Part shown: positions 1 through 12,600 of the stretch, one piece after another | Numbering within the stretch: the stretch's first letter is position 1 | Layout: every line of letters starts with the position of its first letter | Assembly (NCBI GenBank): GCA_028564705.1 | Contig: JAPXFQ010002841.1 | Location: 1,698,001 to 1,762,000, forward strand | Reading direction: 5' to 3' | DNA: 64,000 bases | From: Apricaphanius iberus | Lineage: Eukaryota > Chordata > Actinopteri > Cyprinodontiformes > Aphaniidae | The notes under the pieces: generated by a model | The model's input: the letters and a program-made list of their open reading frames with translations, nothing else | What the model was told of the DNA's origin: nothing | The model's database searches: none | Program-made: the position numbers and the translations under genes

Positions 1-139
1 CTCAAAGTTCACCACCCGGCACGCTTTGGATGCTTTCCCACTTCAACGCACCTCCTTCAGATGACTTCAGTTCAGTAAAAGTCTGTCAAACGGCCCATCA
101 ATTGACATGGGGCGAAACAGGGAAAAATCTAAAACACTT

Positions 140-400
140 GTGAAACTCAAGGCCCACGGGCCACATCTGGCCTGCTGTATTCATCCATGTGGCCTTGTAA
201 AGAGGAACACAGAACTAAAAGCTTTAAGTACTATTTACATGCACCTAAAAACTACTTTATCCGTCAAATAAAAGTTTGCTTGAATAGCCCTACATCACAT
301 CATTGTGAAAAGATGTTCAGTATTATTTAATTTTCAGAAATAGGCCTACTTTTCGAATGTGGAGAAATATATTTAATAATATTTTAACAACTTGCTCAAG
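140..400 (+). mobile_element. fragment of the same hAT-type element as 22299-22630
   Basis: Starts AAACTCAAGGCCC and follows the 22.3-kb copy (TGTGGCC, AGATGTTCAGTAT, GGAATGTGGAG-type blocks in order). The right end is lost. Confidence 0.55.
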
Positions 401-2272
401 ATCGTTTAACAATTTTGGCAATTTATGGTAGTTAAACAATTTAGGCCCATATGGCAAAATATTGGACACCGGGTCCTTTAGACGAAAAACAAAACCAAGA
501 GAAAAGTAAAAAAATAAAAATAATAAGCTGACAGGAGACAAAAACTCTCCTTATTCAAATGTTGGCGTAACGTTTTAAATTCTGAATAGCTTCATTTTCA
601 CAAAAGATCCAATTATCAAGTTAATGCCATCCAAACTAACAGTATGCTATTAAATAATAATGTGCTATAAACCCATAATATCCACCATAACAACAAGAAC
701 ATTTTTTTTAAACTCTTAAACATGACATTAAGAGCAAACTGTAGGTTTTTGGAAAAGAAAGATCTTCCTAAAAGGAATATTCATCCCAGGGTGCATTTTC
801 TTTATTAATTAAGATAGTTTATGTCAAGGCTCTGATCATGTAAGAGTTTAGATAACCTTTACAGATAAAATAAAATTTGGTGAGAGGTTTCAGTTTTTAG
901 ACTTGAGGGTAGGAACACAGCTTAAGAGGAACTGCACTTAGTGAGACGTCTCAATAATTTCACCCATAAACATGCAGATGAAGCATTAGGCCCAGTACAG
1001 GATTCCAGATCTAAACTATAGTGCACACAGGTGTAACTTCAATATTTACTCAGCTCCTTTCTATCAACATTAAAACGCCCTCAGGATGTTAAAACAGGAG
1101 ACTGAAGAATGATGTGCTCTAAAACTGCGCCACAGGTGCCTGCAGTGACTTTGGCCTTGATAAGAAACAGTAGATCAGTCCATGAGATGTGAACCTCCCC
1201 TTAAGTCCTGAATGGGCTTCCCAATCCTCTTAAGGAAGCAGTTATCCCTGTTGCTTGTGCTGCTTTTTTAAACACTTTTTCCTTCCCCAAAATGTTCCAT
1301 TATATTGATGGAATACAGCACTCTGTCAACAACCAGCATCTTTAGCAATGACCTTTTGTGGATTGACTCCATGTGATAAAAACCACCTACCAGACAGCTG
1401 TTAAGTCAGCAGTCCCCATGAGTGTGGGCCATAATATCTAATTTAAAGTGATGCCCAACAAAAAATATATTTTCATTGTATTTTTCACTAACAATTATAA
1501 AGAGGCAGCGGTTTTGTCTGCTGCGTGTTTACTAATAGGTAAATGTTAAATTGTTACATTTGATTAGTCTATATTACATTTGATTTATATGATGTTTAAC
1601 AAGGACTGATTATTTCCAAATGTTAAGTTTATTCATATATTTTTGGTTAACTCTACATTTGTTGTATTTATTATTTTTTATAGGAGACCACACATACATT
1701 CATCTCCCTCCTCATATGTATACCATCCAAACCTGTATAAGCAGCTGTGTGGAAATAATCAAGGACAGAAGCAATAGAACAGCCTTTTCTCCGACCCAGA
1801 TTCTCATACTCTGAATGGTTTTAAGCGGAGCTCTGGCAGGTACACCCAGTGTGAACAGAGTGATCCCACCCGGAATCAGCACCTCACTACAGTAGCAGTC
1901 TGTGTTGCAGCGAAACAGCTGAAGCCTCTGACTGAAATCCGTCGTTGTCGTAGGATAGTTGCATAAAGAGGATACTGAGGGTTGTCCAACATGAAAAAGA
2001 AAGGGTCAGCTTTACATACAGAAAATGTTGCCCAGTTTGTTTGCCTATATGTTAAAAGGGCAAAGTGTGAATGTGATTGTGGGGTTCAAATAAAAAAACT
2101 CTACTGAGCTCTCCATTTCATTTTAAAAGAAAAGAGCAACAGCATCCAGGTTTGTCCATTTACACTGGAAATTGTAGGTTTTTTGGGTCATATTTAGGTA
2201 TGTTGATTAATCGTGATAATTCACAGCTACCCTGTGAGTAATTAGATTAAAATTTCCAATAATTTGACAGCC

Positions 2273-2316
<44 letters not shown>

Positions 2317-2960
2317 TATGTGGCCCATATTTTCACATTGGTCCATCCCTTGTACAAAGAATCAGTTAACTTCAAACGAAACTACTTAAACGCACCAAAC
2401 AGAAAAATGACTTTTCCGTCCAGGCATATTTAAAGACAGCTAAAGCAGCACTTAGGGACTGTATAACATAATCTCTTGATTTGAGTCACTGCATTTATCT
2501 GATTCAAAACCGCACAATATAAAGTCACATACTAAAAATACCAAACTGTATAAAGAAAGTTTTACACATCCCGAAACGTTACACAGTAGCGAGGTTTTTA
2601 ACGCATCATTCAGTAACAACCCTTCAAAAAAAAAAGCAGTTTTAGACACTTTCGTTTCCACTTCTCATGATCTACTTTTTGAATCACTTCTCCTTTTTTG
2701 TCATCTGTGGGTACATAGTTTAAAAACTAGCATGTAATGTTACTTTGCATCATTAACAGCCCTTACAGTAAATATCTAGAAAGAAGTCTCAATTTTGTTA
2801 GCTGAATGTGTTAGCAGCTGCTAGCCGCTGCAGTTATTTCAATGGTCAGTCATGCTAACAGGCCGATTATCTGTCTGTCTGTTACCATCCACCAGCTGAA
2901 AGTAGAAGCTAACATCAGAAACAAATAAAAATCAATCGGTAAATCGGACAGCACTGTTTG
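401..2960. other. AT-rich intergenic stretch, no gene recognised
   Basis: Short open frames only, on both strands, with no recognisable protein. A (TA)n run lies at 2276-2318, next to the TTGACAGCCCTA end of a possible MITE. A frame of about 60 codons on the minus strand near 1820-1985 could not be matched to any family. Confidence 0.5.
2276..2318. repeat. (TA)n microsatellite
   Basis: About 20 TA units. Confidence 0.95.
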
Positions 2961-3008
2961 ATAGCTGTTTGTAGAGCAGGTTAAAATTAAACCTGTTGCT
3001 TTTACTAC

Positions 3009-3033
3009 CTGTGTCTTCTTTCTCCGAGCTCAT
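3009..3033 (-). CDS. possible first coding exon of an unseen minus-strand gene
   Basis: ATG at 3033 opens MSSEKEDT and meets a GTAGTA donor. The sequence before it (3034-3350 on the plus strand) is less AT-rich than its surroundings, like a promoter. No matching downstream exon was found in 1-3000, so this is weak. Confidence 0.18.
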
Positions 3034-3944
3034 CTTCTCATCAGAAGGCTCAGCGACAGGCAGGACAACTGCGACAAGGAAAAAAACTTTAAAGAAAAAA
3101 ACAAGTACTAAGAGTCCTTAAAGTTCGTTTTAGTCATTTTGTAGGAGGGCGAGGTTTCGGTGTGGATACATCAACACAGTGAGAAGTTCAGGAAACAACT
3201 TTCCCCGGTCCCAGCCTGCGGGAAATACGTCTACCTCCTTCCTGTTCTCAAAGCCCTGACCCTAGATGCCATACTAGACAGGAAAACAGTTTATTTCACC
3301 CAGCCTGTGATAAAATGGTTAAATATGAGGGGAAATACTGGGAGAAAAATATTTTTTGCGATTTCCTTAGACTAAGCTAAATATATTTCTGTTTTCCTAT
3401 ACATTTTTCAAACTACAAATATGCTTTTTAAGAGCCCCACGCGCCCACTTTAAATAATTGATCAACTGTGATTGACCCCACCGTGCTTTTTGATTTATTA
3501 TTTATTTGTAGAAAAATCATCTTACAGTGGCGGTTCTAAACCAGATTTACCAGGAGGGCCATAGTGGGGCCATTGTTTTTCACTTGGGAAGAGAACAAAA
3601 AAAATTTGATCCCGTTCCATCCCATCCTAAAGCTAAAAATCTTAATTTTTAATTCTCTGTTAAAGTAAAACAGAAAAGTAAAACAATTAAATTGGTCCAA
3701 GAGAACAATCAAATACTTTTTCTATACATTTGATTTAGTAGTGTCTCTTCAGAACAGGTGCCAGTACCACTTATACTGGGTGTTCTGAAAAAACAGCATA
3801 CCCATCAGAATGACATACCTTCGGTTAATGCGCATGCGCAGCAGTAAAAAAAAACCTAACACTTTTCCCTTTGGTGTTTAAAATCTGTTCAAATCAACTT
3901 AAACTTATATATATTTTAGGTTTTTGCATTTAAAAGAATGTATA

Positions 3945-4950
3945 GTTGTGGCCAAAAGTTTTGAGAATGACACAAATATTAGTTTTCACAGAGTTTGCTG
4001 CTAAACTGCTTTTAGATCTTTGCTTCAGTTGTTTCTGTGATGTACTGAAATATAATTACAAGCACTTCATACGTTTCAAAGGCTTTTATCGACAATCACA
4101 TGACATTTATGCAAAGAGTCAGTATTTGCATTGTTGGCCCTTTTTTTTCAGGACCTCTGCAATTCGACTGGGCAAGCTCTCAATCAACTTCTGGGCCAAA
4201 TCCTGACTGATAGCAACCCATTCTTTCATAAGCTCCTGAGCTTGTCAGAATTAGTGGGTTTTTGTTTGTCCATCCGCCTCTTGAGGATTGACCACAAGTT
4301 CTCAATGGGATTAAGATCTGGGGAATTTCCAGGCCATGGACCCAAAATTTAAACGTTTTGGTCCCTGAGACACTTAGTTATCACTCTTGCCTTATGGCAC
4401 GGTGCTCCATTGTTCTGGAAAACACATTGATCTTCACCAAACTGTTGTTGGATTGGTGGAGGAAGGTACTGTTAGAGGGTGTTTTGGTACCATTCTTTAT
4501 TCATGGCTGTGTTTTTGGGCAAAACATGTAAGTGAGCCCACTCCCTTGGATGAGAAGCAACCCCACACATGAATGGTCTCAGGATGCTTTAAAGTTGGCA
4601 TGACACAGGAATGATGGTAGCACTCACCTTTTCTTCTCCCGACAACCCTTTTTCCAGATACCCCAAACAATCGTAAATTGCTGCCCTTCTTGACACCAGG
4701 CCATCTTCCAAAAGTCTTTGCCTCACTGTGCATGCAGATGTGCTCACACCTGCCTGCTGCCATTCCTGAACAAGCTCTGCACTGGTGGCACTCCGATCCC
4801 GCAGCTGAATCCTCTTTAGGAGACGATCCTGGCGCTTGCTGGACTTTCTTGGACGCCTTCCAGTGAAAAACACTCCAGACAAACAAGCATATGGGAGTAC
4901 ACACACACACACACACACACATTTCTGACAGTAATTTAGAGAGACCAATC
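3945..4950 (-). mobile_element. decayed Tc1/mariner element
   Basis: The left end carries the fish Tc1 terminal sequence GTGGCCAAAAGTTTTGAGAA. Minus-strand frames show the transposase DNA-binding part (RPRKSSKRQDRLLKRIQLRD, then ATSAELVQEWQQAGV) and part of the catalytic region (VWGCFSSKGVG). The frame is broken several times and a CA microsatellite sits where the right end should be. Confidence 0.85.
4899..4921. repeat. (AC)n microsatellite
   Basis: About eleven AC units inside the Tc1 remnant. Confidence 0.95.
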
Positions 4951-5294
4951 AATCTACAGTCATGTTGTTGGATCATGAGGATGAGTTCACAGACGGAGCA
5001 GAAAGCAAAAAGGTCTGGACTCAAAACGGACTAATTTCTTGCTGCAAGGTAACAGGACCAACCACTCCATCACCAAAGCTTAAATTGAACGAAGATTTTG
5101 ATTTAAAAGAGAATTTATATACACACCTGGCAAACTTTCCACACAAAAAAATACGCCCTACTTGTTCAGTTTGTTTTCAGATCATACTATTATGGACATT
5201 CTGAAACCCATAGAACCTGAGATGTAGCTTTCAGTTTATTAATTTTTGTTCTCTAAACCTTTTACATTCTGGGATTAGGTGGGATGGGAATTAA

Positions 5295-5535
5295 CATTTT
5301 TTCACTGGCTAATACTTCTACGTGTGTTCGTGTTAGTCAGAAATCGTGCTGTGGCATTCTGCACCTTCTGAAGACGAAGAGATTTTTTGACACCAAAAAG
5401 AATGGAATTTGCATAACCTAATTTGGAGGTGATGAGAGCATGAATGACTGATTCCGAGTGAGATATCAACGGTGTCAACCGGCGGAGTTGGAAAAAAAAG
5501 CACCACTCAACGGCGCCGTTTATTTGTGCTACCAA
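5295..5535 (-). mobile_element. non-LTR retrotransposon (LINE) fragment
   Basis: The minus-strand frame shows LRRLTPLISHSESVIHALIT, SKLGYANSILFG and KVQNATARFLT. These are the C-terminal part of fish L2/Rex-type reverse transcriptases (HAFISSRLDYCN and VQNAAAR in intact copies). Confidence 0.75.
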
Positions 5536-5889
5536 AAGTCAGCAGACACTTAACGCAGGATTTGAGATTGAGGGGAAAAGTTATATTCCACTCCAATTAT
5601 GGCGCACTTTAAAACCAAAGGACTCTAACAGCGATTGACTTAAAAGTTATATCAAAATGAATATTATAGAAGCTATAGCAGTGGATTTTATTGTAATATG
5701 TGGACATTTTAGAGTTAAAAATATATATAAAAGAACTACAACTGACCTTTAGTGGGTTTAATGGGTATAAAACGGCCTGACTCACTGATATCTGATAGCA
5801 GGCACCTGCTGCTCTTAAGCCCTGCCCCCCCCCCCCCCAACGCATGTGCACGACGTTAATAGAGTACCAGCAGAATGAATCTGAAAAAC

Positions 5890-6190
5890 AGCAGAAGTGA
5901 AAAAAGATTGGCATTGAAAAAAAAGATCGACGTTGAAAAAAAAAAAGATTGGCATTAAAAAAACATGAAAGTGTAAACATTTGATTGTGAGTTAATTGTT
6001 TTAATGCATATATTTTGAGATTCCATTTTTTTCACTCTCAATTTTTATTTCACTTTTAATACAGAAATTTTCACTACATTTATTTCAGATTAACAATTAA
6101 GATTTTCAGTTACAATTATATTTCTCAATGCCAAATTTTATTTTCAGAGCCAATATTTCTTTTCAGTTTCATCTCAAGCTGGTATCGTTA
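5890..6190. repeat. A-rich short tandem units followed by a T/C-rich degenerate repeat
   Basis: 5893-5965 has three units of AAAAAAGATTGGCATTG type. 5990-6180 is a run of TTTTCA/TTTCAG/ATTTC-like words on one strand. A C-run lies at 5826-5839. Confidence 0.5.
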
Positions 6191-6204
6191 TAACCCCATA
6201 CATC

Positions 6205-6390
6205 AGTAGCTACCATTCTTACCTTTCTGAGCTGCTGATCCCTGATGTGCCCTCACACTCATTGAGGTCTGCTGAACACCTGCTTCTGTGTAAACCTAAA
6301 ATGCACCAGAAATCTTGAGGGGAGTGGGCTTTTCCATTTGTTACCCCAGAACTCTGGAATGAACTCCATCTTTGACTCTCTTCTTAAAAG
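6205..6390 (+). mobile_element. LINE 3' coding fragment
   Basis: The plus frame gives GEWAFPFVTPELWNEL, the end motif (AFSV-APxLWNxLP) seen in fish LINE reverse transcriptases. The upstream part is degenerate. Confidence 0.55.
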
Positions 6391-6986
6391 CTATTAATTT
6401 GATCTAGCATTTTACCATAGATTCCCATATTTGTAATAGTTTTTCTATATCTTTTCTGTTTAGAATTTTACATTTGAGATACATTTTTATTGTGTTTTGT
6501 CCGTTCAGCTCTTTGGTCCACCACCATGTCATTTTTAGATGTGTTGTAGAAATAAATGTGGTATGGCATGGAACACACACTACTGGGAAGATTGGCAAAC
6601 ATTTGTGTTATTTAGCTCAGGCCACATAAACCTTTCAAGATTGATTTGGCAAAAAATAGCTTCTTCCCCATCATTGTTTAGAGCTTTTGCTTATTAACAT
6701 GTTCTAGTTCTCCTAGGAGACGCCATTGAATCAGACATCCAAATCTTCAGGAATTATGATAAAAGCAAATTGTTTATTTCTTTAAAAATTGTGAAACAAT
6801 ATATGTAAACATACCTTTAAAGGGAGTAAAAAAAATAAATTCCTGCATTTACTGTAGCAAATAAATTATTTTGATAGATGATCTTAAGTATAAGTTTTAA
6901 AGTTGTGAGGTATTCATAATATATAATATTTGGTTTCAGCAATCAGACAAACGAATTAGACCTCCACATATTTCCACTAGCATTTA

Positions 6987-8579
6987 CAGTCCATCTGGAA
7001 AGTTTTCACATCGCTTCACTTTTTCCACTTTTTTTTTTTACAGCCTCATTCCAAAATGGATTAAATTAATTTTCCCCATAAAATTCTAAACACAACACCC
7101 AATAATGATAATGTGAAAAAAATGTCTTTGAAATTGTAGCAAATTTATTAAAAATAAAAAAACTTGAGAAATTACATGTACATAAATATTCACAGCCTTT
7201 GACGTTAAGCTCTGAATTGAGCTGAGGTGCATTCTGTTTCCACTGATCATCCTTGAGGTGTTTCAGCAGATTAATTGGAGTCCACCTGCGGTAAATTAAG
7301 TTGATTGGTCATGATTTGGAAATAAATATAAGGCCCCTGGGTTGACAGTGCATGTCAAAGCACAAACCAAGCATGAAGACAAAGGAAGTGAGTGTAGACC
7401 TCCGAGACAGGATTGTCTTGAGGCACAAGGCTGGGAAGGTTACAGAAACATTTCTGCTGCTTTGAAGGTTCCAATGAGCACAGTGGCCTCCATCATCAGT
7501 AAGAGGAAGACGTTTGGAACCACCAAGACTCTTCTTAGAGCTGGTCGGCCTTCTAAGCTGAGTGAATGGGGGAGAAGGGCCTTGGTCAGGGAGGTGACCA
7601 ATAATCCGATGGTCACTTTGTCAGAGCTCCAGCATTCCCCTGTGGAGAACCTTCCAGAAGGACAACCACTTCTGCAGCAATCCACCAATCAGGCCTGTAT
7701 TTTAGAGTGGCCAGACGGAAGCCACTCCTTAGTAAAAGGCACATTGCAGCCCGCCTGGAGTTTGTTAAAAGGCACCTTAGGGACTCTCAGACAATGAGAA
7801 ACAAAATCCTCTGGTCTGATGAGACAAAAATTGAACTCTTTGGAGTGAATGCCTGGCGTTACGTTTGGAGAAAATCAGGCACCGCTCATCACCAGGCCAA
7901 TACCATCACTACAGTGAAGCATGGTGGTGGCATCATCATGCTGTGGGGATGTTTTTCAGCAGCAGGAAATGGAAGACTAGGATAGAGAGATGAATGCAGC
8001 AGTGTACAGAGACATCCTGGATGAAAACTTGCTCCAAAGCGCTTTTGACCTCAGACTGGGGCGACGGTTCACCTTTCAGCAGGACAATGACCCTATAAGC
8101 ACACAGCCAAAATATTCAAGGAGTGGCTACAGAACAACTCGGTGAATGTCCTTAAGTGGCCCAGCCAGAGCCCAGACCTAAACCAAATTGAACATCTCTG
8201 GAGAGATCTGAAAATGGCTGTGCACAGACGTTTTCCATCCAAACTGATGGAGCTTGAGAGGAACTGCAAAGAGGAATGGGCGTAACTACCCAATGATAGG
8301 TGTGCCAAGCTTGTGGCATCATATTCAAAATGATTTGAGGCTGTAATTGCTGCCAAAGGTGCATCATCCAAGTACTGAGCAAAGCCTGTGAATACTGATG
8401 TACATGTGATTTCTAGGTTGTTTATTTTATAAATTTGCAACAATCTAAAACATTTTTACATTGTTATAATGTGGTGGTGTGTGTTGAATTTTAAGGAAAA
8501 AAATGAATTTAACCCATGTTGGTATAAGGCTGTAACATTAAAAAAAGCGAAGCGCTGTGAATTCTTTCTGGATGTACTG
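6987..8579 (+). mobile_element. complete but inactive Tc1-like transposon
   Basis: The terminal inverted repeats are CAGTCCATCTGGAAAG at the left and its imperfect complement CTTTCTGGATGTACTG at the right, each next to a TA target. The plus-strand transposase remains run from the DNA-binding domain (7342-7797) to [13 protein letters not shown] (catalytic Asp) and [13 protein letters not shown] (second catalytic Asp). Frame breaks lie near 7700, 7986 and 8285. Confidence 0.92.
7342..8380 (+). pseudogene. Tc1-like transposase pseudogene
   Basis: Order of parts: HTH region with VPMSTVASIISKRKTFGTTK and LLRAGRPSKLSEWGRRALVR; then [48 protein letters not shown]; then [20 protein letters not shown]. 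These lie in at least three frames and include a stop at 7983-7985, so no active DDE enzyme is made. Confidence 0.9.
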
Positions 8580-9051
8580 TAACCAGTCTTACATTCATGT
8601 CTGTAATTTCCAGCACATCTCAACAAACGCCTCTGAAAAAAAATCACTATTCTCATGTTTTTGCAGCTACAACTGGTTTCCTAAAACTGGAAACCCTTCT
8701 TAAAAGAATGGGGGAAAACAAAACGGGTCTATGGTATCTGTACGTTTTATTCTAGGCTTTCATATTGAATGTCTCAATTTTGTTTCTTCTCAGAAATTGG
8801 TTAGCTCAAAATGGACAAGTGTTTTCACTGCCCTCTCTTTTACAGCGGAACTCAAAAAAGAAAACTGGAACATGGCACACTGGATTATTATGTGGGTGTA
8901 GGCCAACATAAAAAAATACCTCGAGGATGCTTCACTACCAGAACTTCTTGCATGTGTTGCTTTTTCAAATATTTCCGTTTTAAAAATGGGATTTATAAAG
9001 TGCTTTATATTTAGAAACATTGTAAACCCCGGCAAACTTTTTTTTGAATCG

Positions 9052-9057
9052 TTTATT
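9052..9057 (-). terminator. possible poly(A) signal of the GTPase gene
   Basis: TTTATT on the plus strand is AATAAA on the minus strand, about 570 bp after the stop codon. No competing canonical AATAAA was noticed between it and the stop. Confidence 0.3.
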
Positions 9058-9627
9058 TAGTTATTTAAAATATGATCACAAGCTGAAAATTCAAGTTGAA
9101 ATGCCACCCAGTGCTATTTCATGACTGCTGGCAAACAATCAGAACTGCAGGATTTTTAATTAAATATTCCACTAATTCAGCAACAGACATTTGAGGGGAT
9201 CATACAAATACCTGACTTCATGAAGAACAGTATGAAAAAATACTGTATAAAAACTCTGGGTAACAGCCTCAAAGTTCAAAATGTTTACAAAGACACTATA
9301 ATCAGTGCTATGCATTGCTATAAATAGTTTGCACATCTTTGTTGTTGAGTGGTTCACTCCTGAATCATCTGGAATGGGACAGAGGCACAGGACACAAGCA
9401 TGGAAGTGCTCAGAGGAAATCGGATCAGTAACAAGCTCATGTCATCTGCAGGTAGTGTAGCTACAGTTCGTACGGAGAACTTTGTGTAACAGGCTGTAGA
9501 GAAGTCAAAGCACCAGGTTGTGGAGGGGTTGTCTGAATGCAACATGTATTTGGAATAAAAATCAACATGTTCGAGCTGGTCGGAAATCTTGGCAAGTTGG
9601 TCCCAAGTCATAGTGAAGACGAGTTTT

Positions 9628-9687
9628 CTACGAGTCCATGTCATGATCGCTAACACTCTGGCGCAGATACTCCTCGTAGAGATTTTT
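9628..9687 (-). CDS. GTPase gene, coding exon 12 and stop
   Basis: Last 19 codons ([19 protein letters not shown]) and a TAG stop at 9630-9628. Acceptor CTCTAG. The 3' UTR runs on toward lower coordinates. Confidence 0.85.
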   Translation of the reverse strand, partial: KNLYEEYLRQSVSDHDMDS

Positions 9688-12600
9688 CTAGAGGGAGAAG
9701 ACGGATGGTTAGAACCCAAACACACCGTTCACTGCCAGGATAGAGTCTGAAATAATACCTTTTTGGTCTTGACCACCTCCTGAATGTACTCGAGCTTCTC
9801 CTGCAGCTGACGTTTCTGTTTGCCTGAGAGAGTCGGTCGAGTTCTACAAAGAGTCGAGAAAAAAAAAAGTTTAGTTTCTCCCCCTTTTAAAATGTAGCAC
9901 TTCTTTATGCCCATCACATAAAATCCCAAGGAAATATTGAAATGTATTGTTGTAGCTATGGATGCAACAGAACCATTTATGTCAAACCAATATACCAATA
10001 CTTGAATCTGAGTACTTGCCGATACAGAGTACTAATGCCGATACTTTTACCGCACTAAATACAGAATGTATTGAAGACAGATTTTATTTTGTGCTTGTTA
10101 CGAAATATTATAGATTAGAATAATCCATTAATTGTCCCAGAAGGGGAAATTTGGTCGTAGCAAAAAACAAAACATGTACAAACAGAACAGAAACACACAA
10201 TTTTTACACAAGAAAAAATATTTACATCATGTACAATTGTAACCAAAACTGTACAGTTATCAAGGTTAAATAAGGGGTAAACCAAGGTTGTAGTGTGCGA
10301 ACAGAGCAGAATACTGAAAGATTTCTAAATATTCTAATTATTTAAACAAGTTGGAAAAGTACAGAATGTGCATTGTACCTGTGAATTAAAAAATAAATGT
10401 GTAACTTCCAATAAGTTAGTATAATTAGTCTGTGAAACTAATAGCAGCAGTGGTGTTGTTCGGTTCATTAGTGCAATAGACAGCGCTGATGTAAACATCT
10501 ATGTTTGTTGGGAGCAGTTTTGATTGTACAATCTGACAGCTGAAGGGAGGACGGACCGTGGGGATAACGCAGGTGAATCGGCATTACGTTGAATCCGATT
10601 TGTTCAAAAATCGAAATAAAAAATGACTACGAAAGTACATTTTCAAGTAAAAACAATTTCTTTTAATTTTTCTGTGAAATGATTACAGAGTTTCCATATT
10701 TTAAGTATTGGTTTATGGTGCGGTAACTAACCGATGCGAGTGCATTAGAACGGTACCGGCCCGATACAGGGATCTGTGCATCCCTAGTTGTTGCATGACG
10801 CAATGTAAAAGACTTCCAGGGGTGTGAATAGTTTTATAGATTATAGATTTATTTTTTGACAGAATAAATGTTTTTAAAATAACACAAAAGGTAATTTAAG
10901 AATAAAACTCCATTCTGGAGTAAATAACTAAAACTATATAGTGAAAATTTTGTATTTGATCAAATTGAAAGCACAGATGGTTCAGAGGCCTCCTACCTGA
11001 AGGAGAAGCGAGCAATGACGAGCAGGAGGAAAGAGAGAAGGACCAGTCCCCCGCAGCAATAAAGCTGCTGCTCCCCCGACAGAGAGTCAAATATTTTCAC
11101 TACGGGAGTCTGTGAAACACAAAGCAGCCGTGATTTTTATCCACACTTTCTAAAACAGCATCGCAGTTGATTTTGCAAATGCTTGGACACTCACCAGATA
11201 GAGGGAGAGTGCCTCTCTGCCCTGGGGGCCCAGAACCATCTCCAGCAGCTCCTTGGACACCGTCCCCAGCACCAGTAAGGCCAGCAGGGCCAGTGGGATG
11301 CAGAAACCCAGCAGGGTCAGGAAGCAGCTCTTGCAGCGGGCACGTCTGTTCTCTGAACTGCTCTGCCTGTGGGATCAGGTTAACAAGGTTACACTCTGAA
11401 AGTGTCACTGATTCAGGGGGGTTACTAAAAACTATTTCCACACGATTTTTCCAGACATTTGAGTTAAATATAAACGTATAAACAAATTATATATAAATTC
11501 ACTGTTAATGATGTCTTAATAATTTTGTTGATTTAGAATTTAAATTGTGTTTTCTTTATAAGTTTGATGCATATGCCAGATATTTCATTCTTGTCTTTTG
11601 AATAAAAAAAATAAAAAAAAACACTATTTGGTTTTATAACATTACAGTTTAGTTTGTAAAGATGAGACACCTTTATCGTATATAAAAGTTTAGAAAGTGC
11701 ATTTTTTGGTTCTTTGTTTGATGCTTAAACCAAGCCAAGTTTTTAAACCCACACAGGTCGGTTGAAAGATAAAGGATGTACAATTAATTGTAATCATTGT
11801 TAGCACCAGTTTGCGGTTCCAAAAATCCAATATTTTAGAAATATCTATTAAAAATAACTGGATAAGGAAGCAAATCTGGAAATTTACATATTTTTATGCC
11901 TAATATGTTCTTTTCTGTACCCATCCAGGGCTGTAAAAAGGTGAAAAAGTTCCATACTTGAGCTGAACCTAGTGCCCCATTTTCACTAGTGCCAGTACGG
12001 TATGGAACGGGACGCTTTGGCGTGTTTCTATTACCTGCGTCCGTTCTGAGCCGACCCCTTTTTTCAGACTACCTCGGCCTTGGTTCCAAGCGTGCTAAAG
12101 CGACCCGAAACGACCACCTATGGACTGATTGGTCCGGTGATATGATATCCCTCTCACTCCTATGCAGCAGCGGTAGTAGCTGATTGGTCTGGAGTTGTTT
12201 TTCCTCAGAGTAAGCTATAGTTTAAAGCTTCAAATAAGCAGAACACTGCAGTTGACTACAAGCAGCCTAAAATTATAAAGAAATCAGTATGAGTCACGAA
12301 TTATATAACTCAAACAATGTGGGTTTCTTGTAGGTATATATACTATTGAATCTATTTACTTCACTATGTAGTCAGGTTCACGTCAAGCTACTGAAGTACT
12401 TAAAACATTTTTTAACAGTAGGTTCAGGTACACAGACATTCTTCGTTTAAGAAAAAAACTTTTTTTAGATTTAAAAAATATGCATTATTTATATTTTATT
12501 TTACAATTTTTTTAGGTTTTGTATTTCAATCAATGAAACCAAAAACACAATTTTAATGGCAGAGCAGTACTTTTAATTTGAGATTTTTCAATGCACTATT

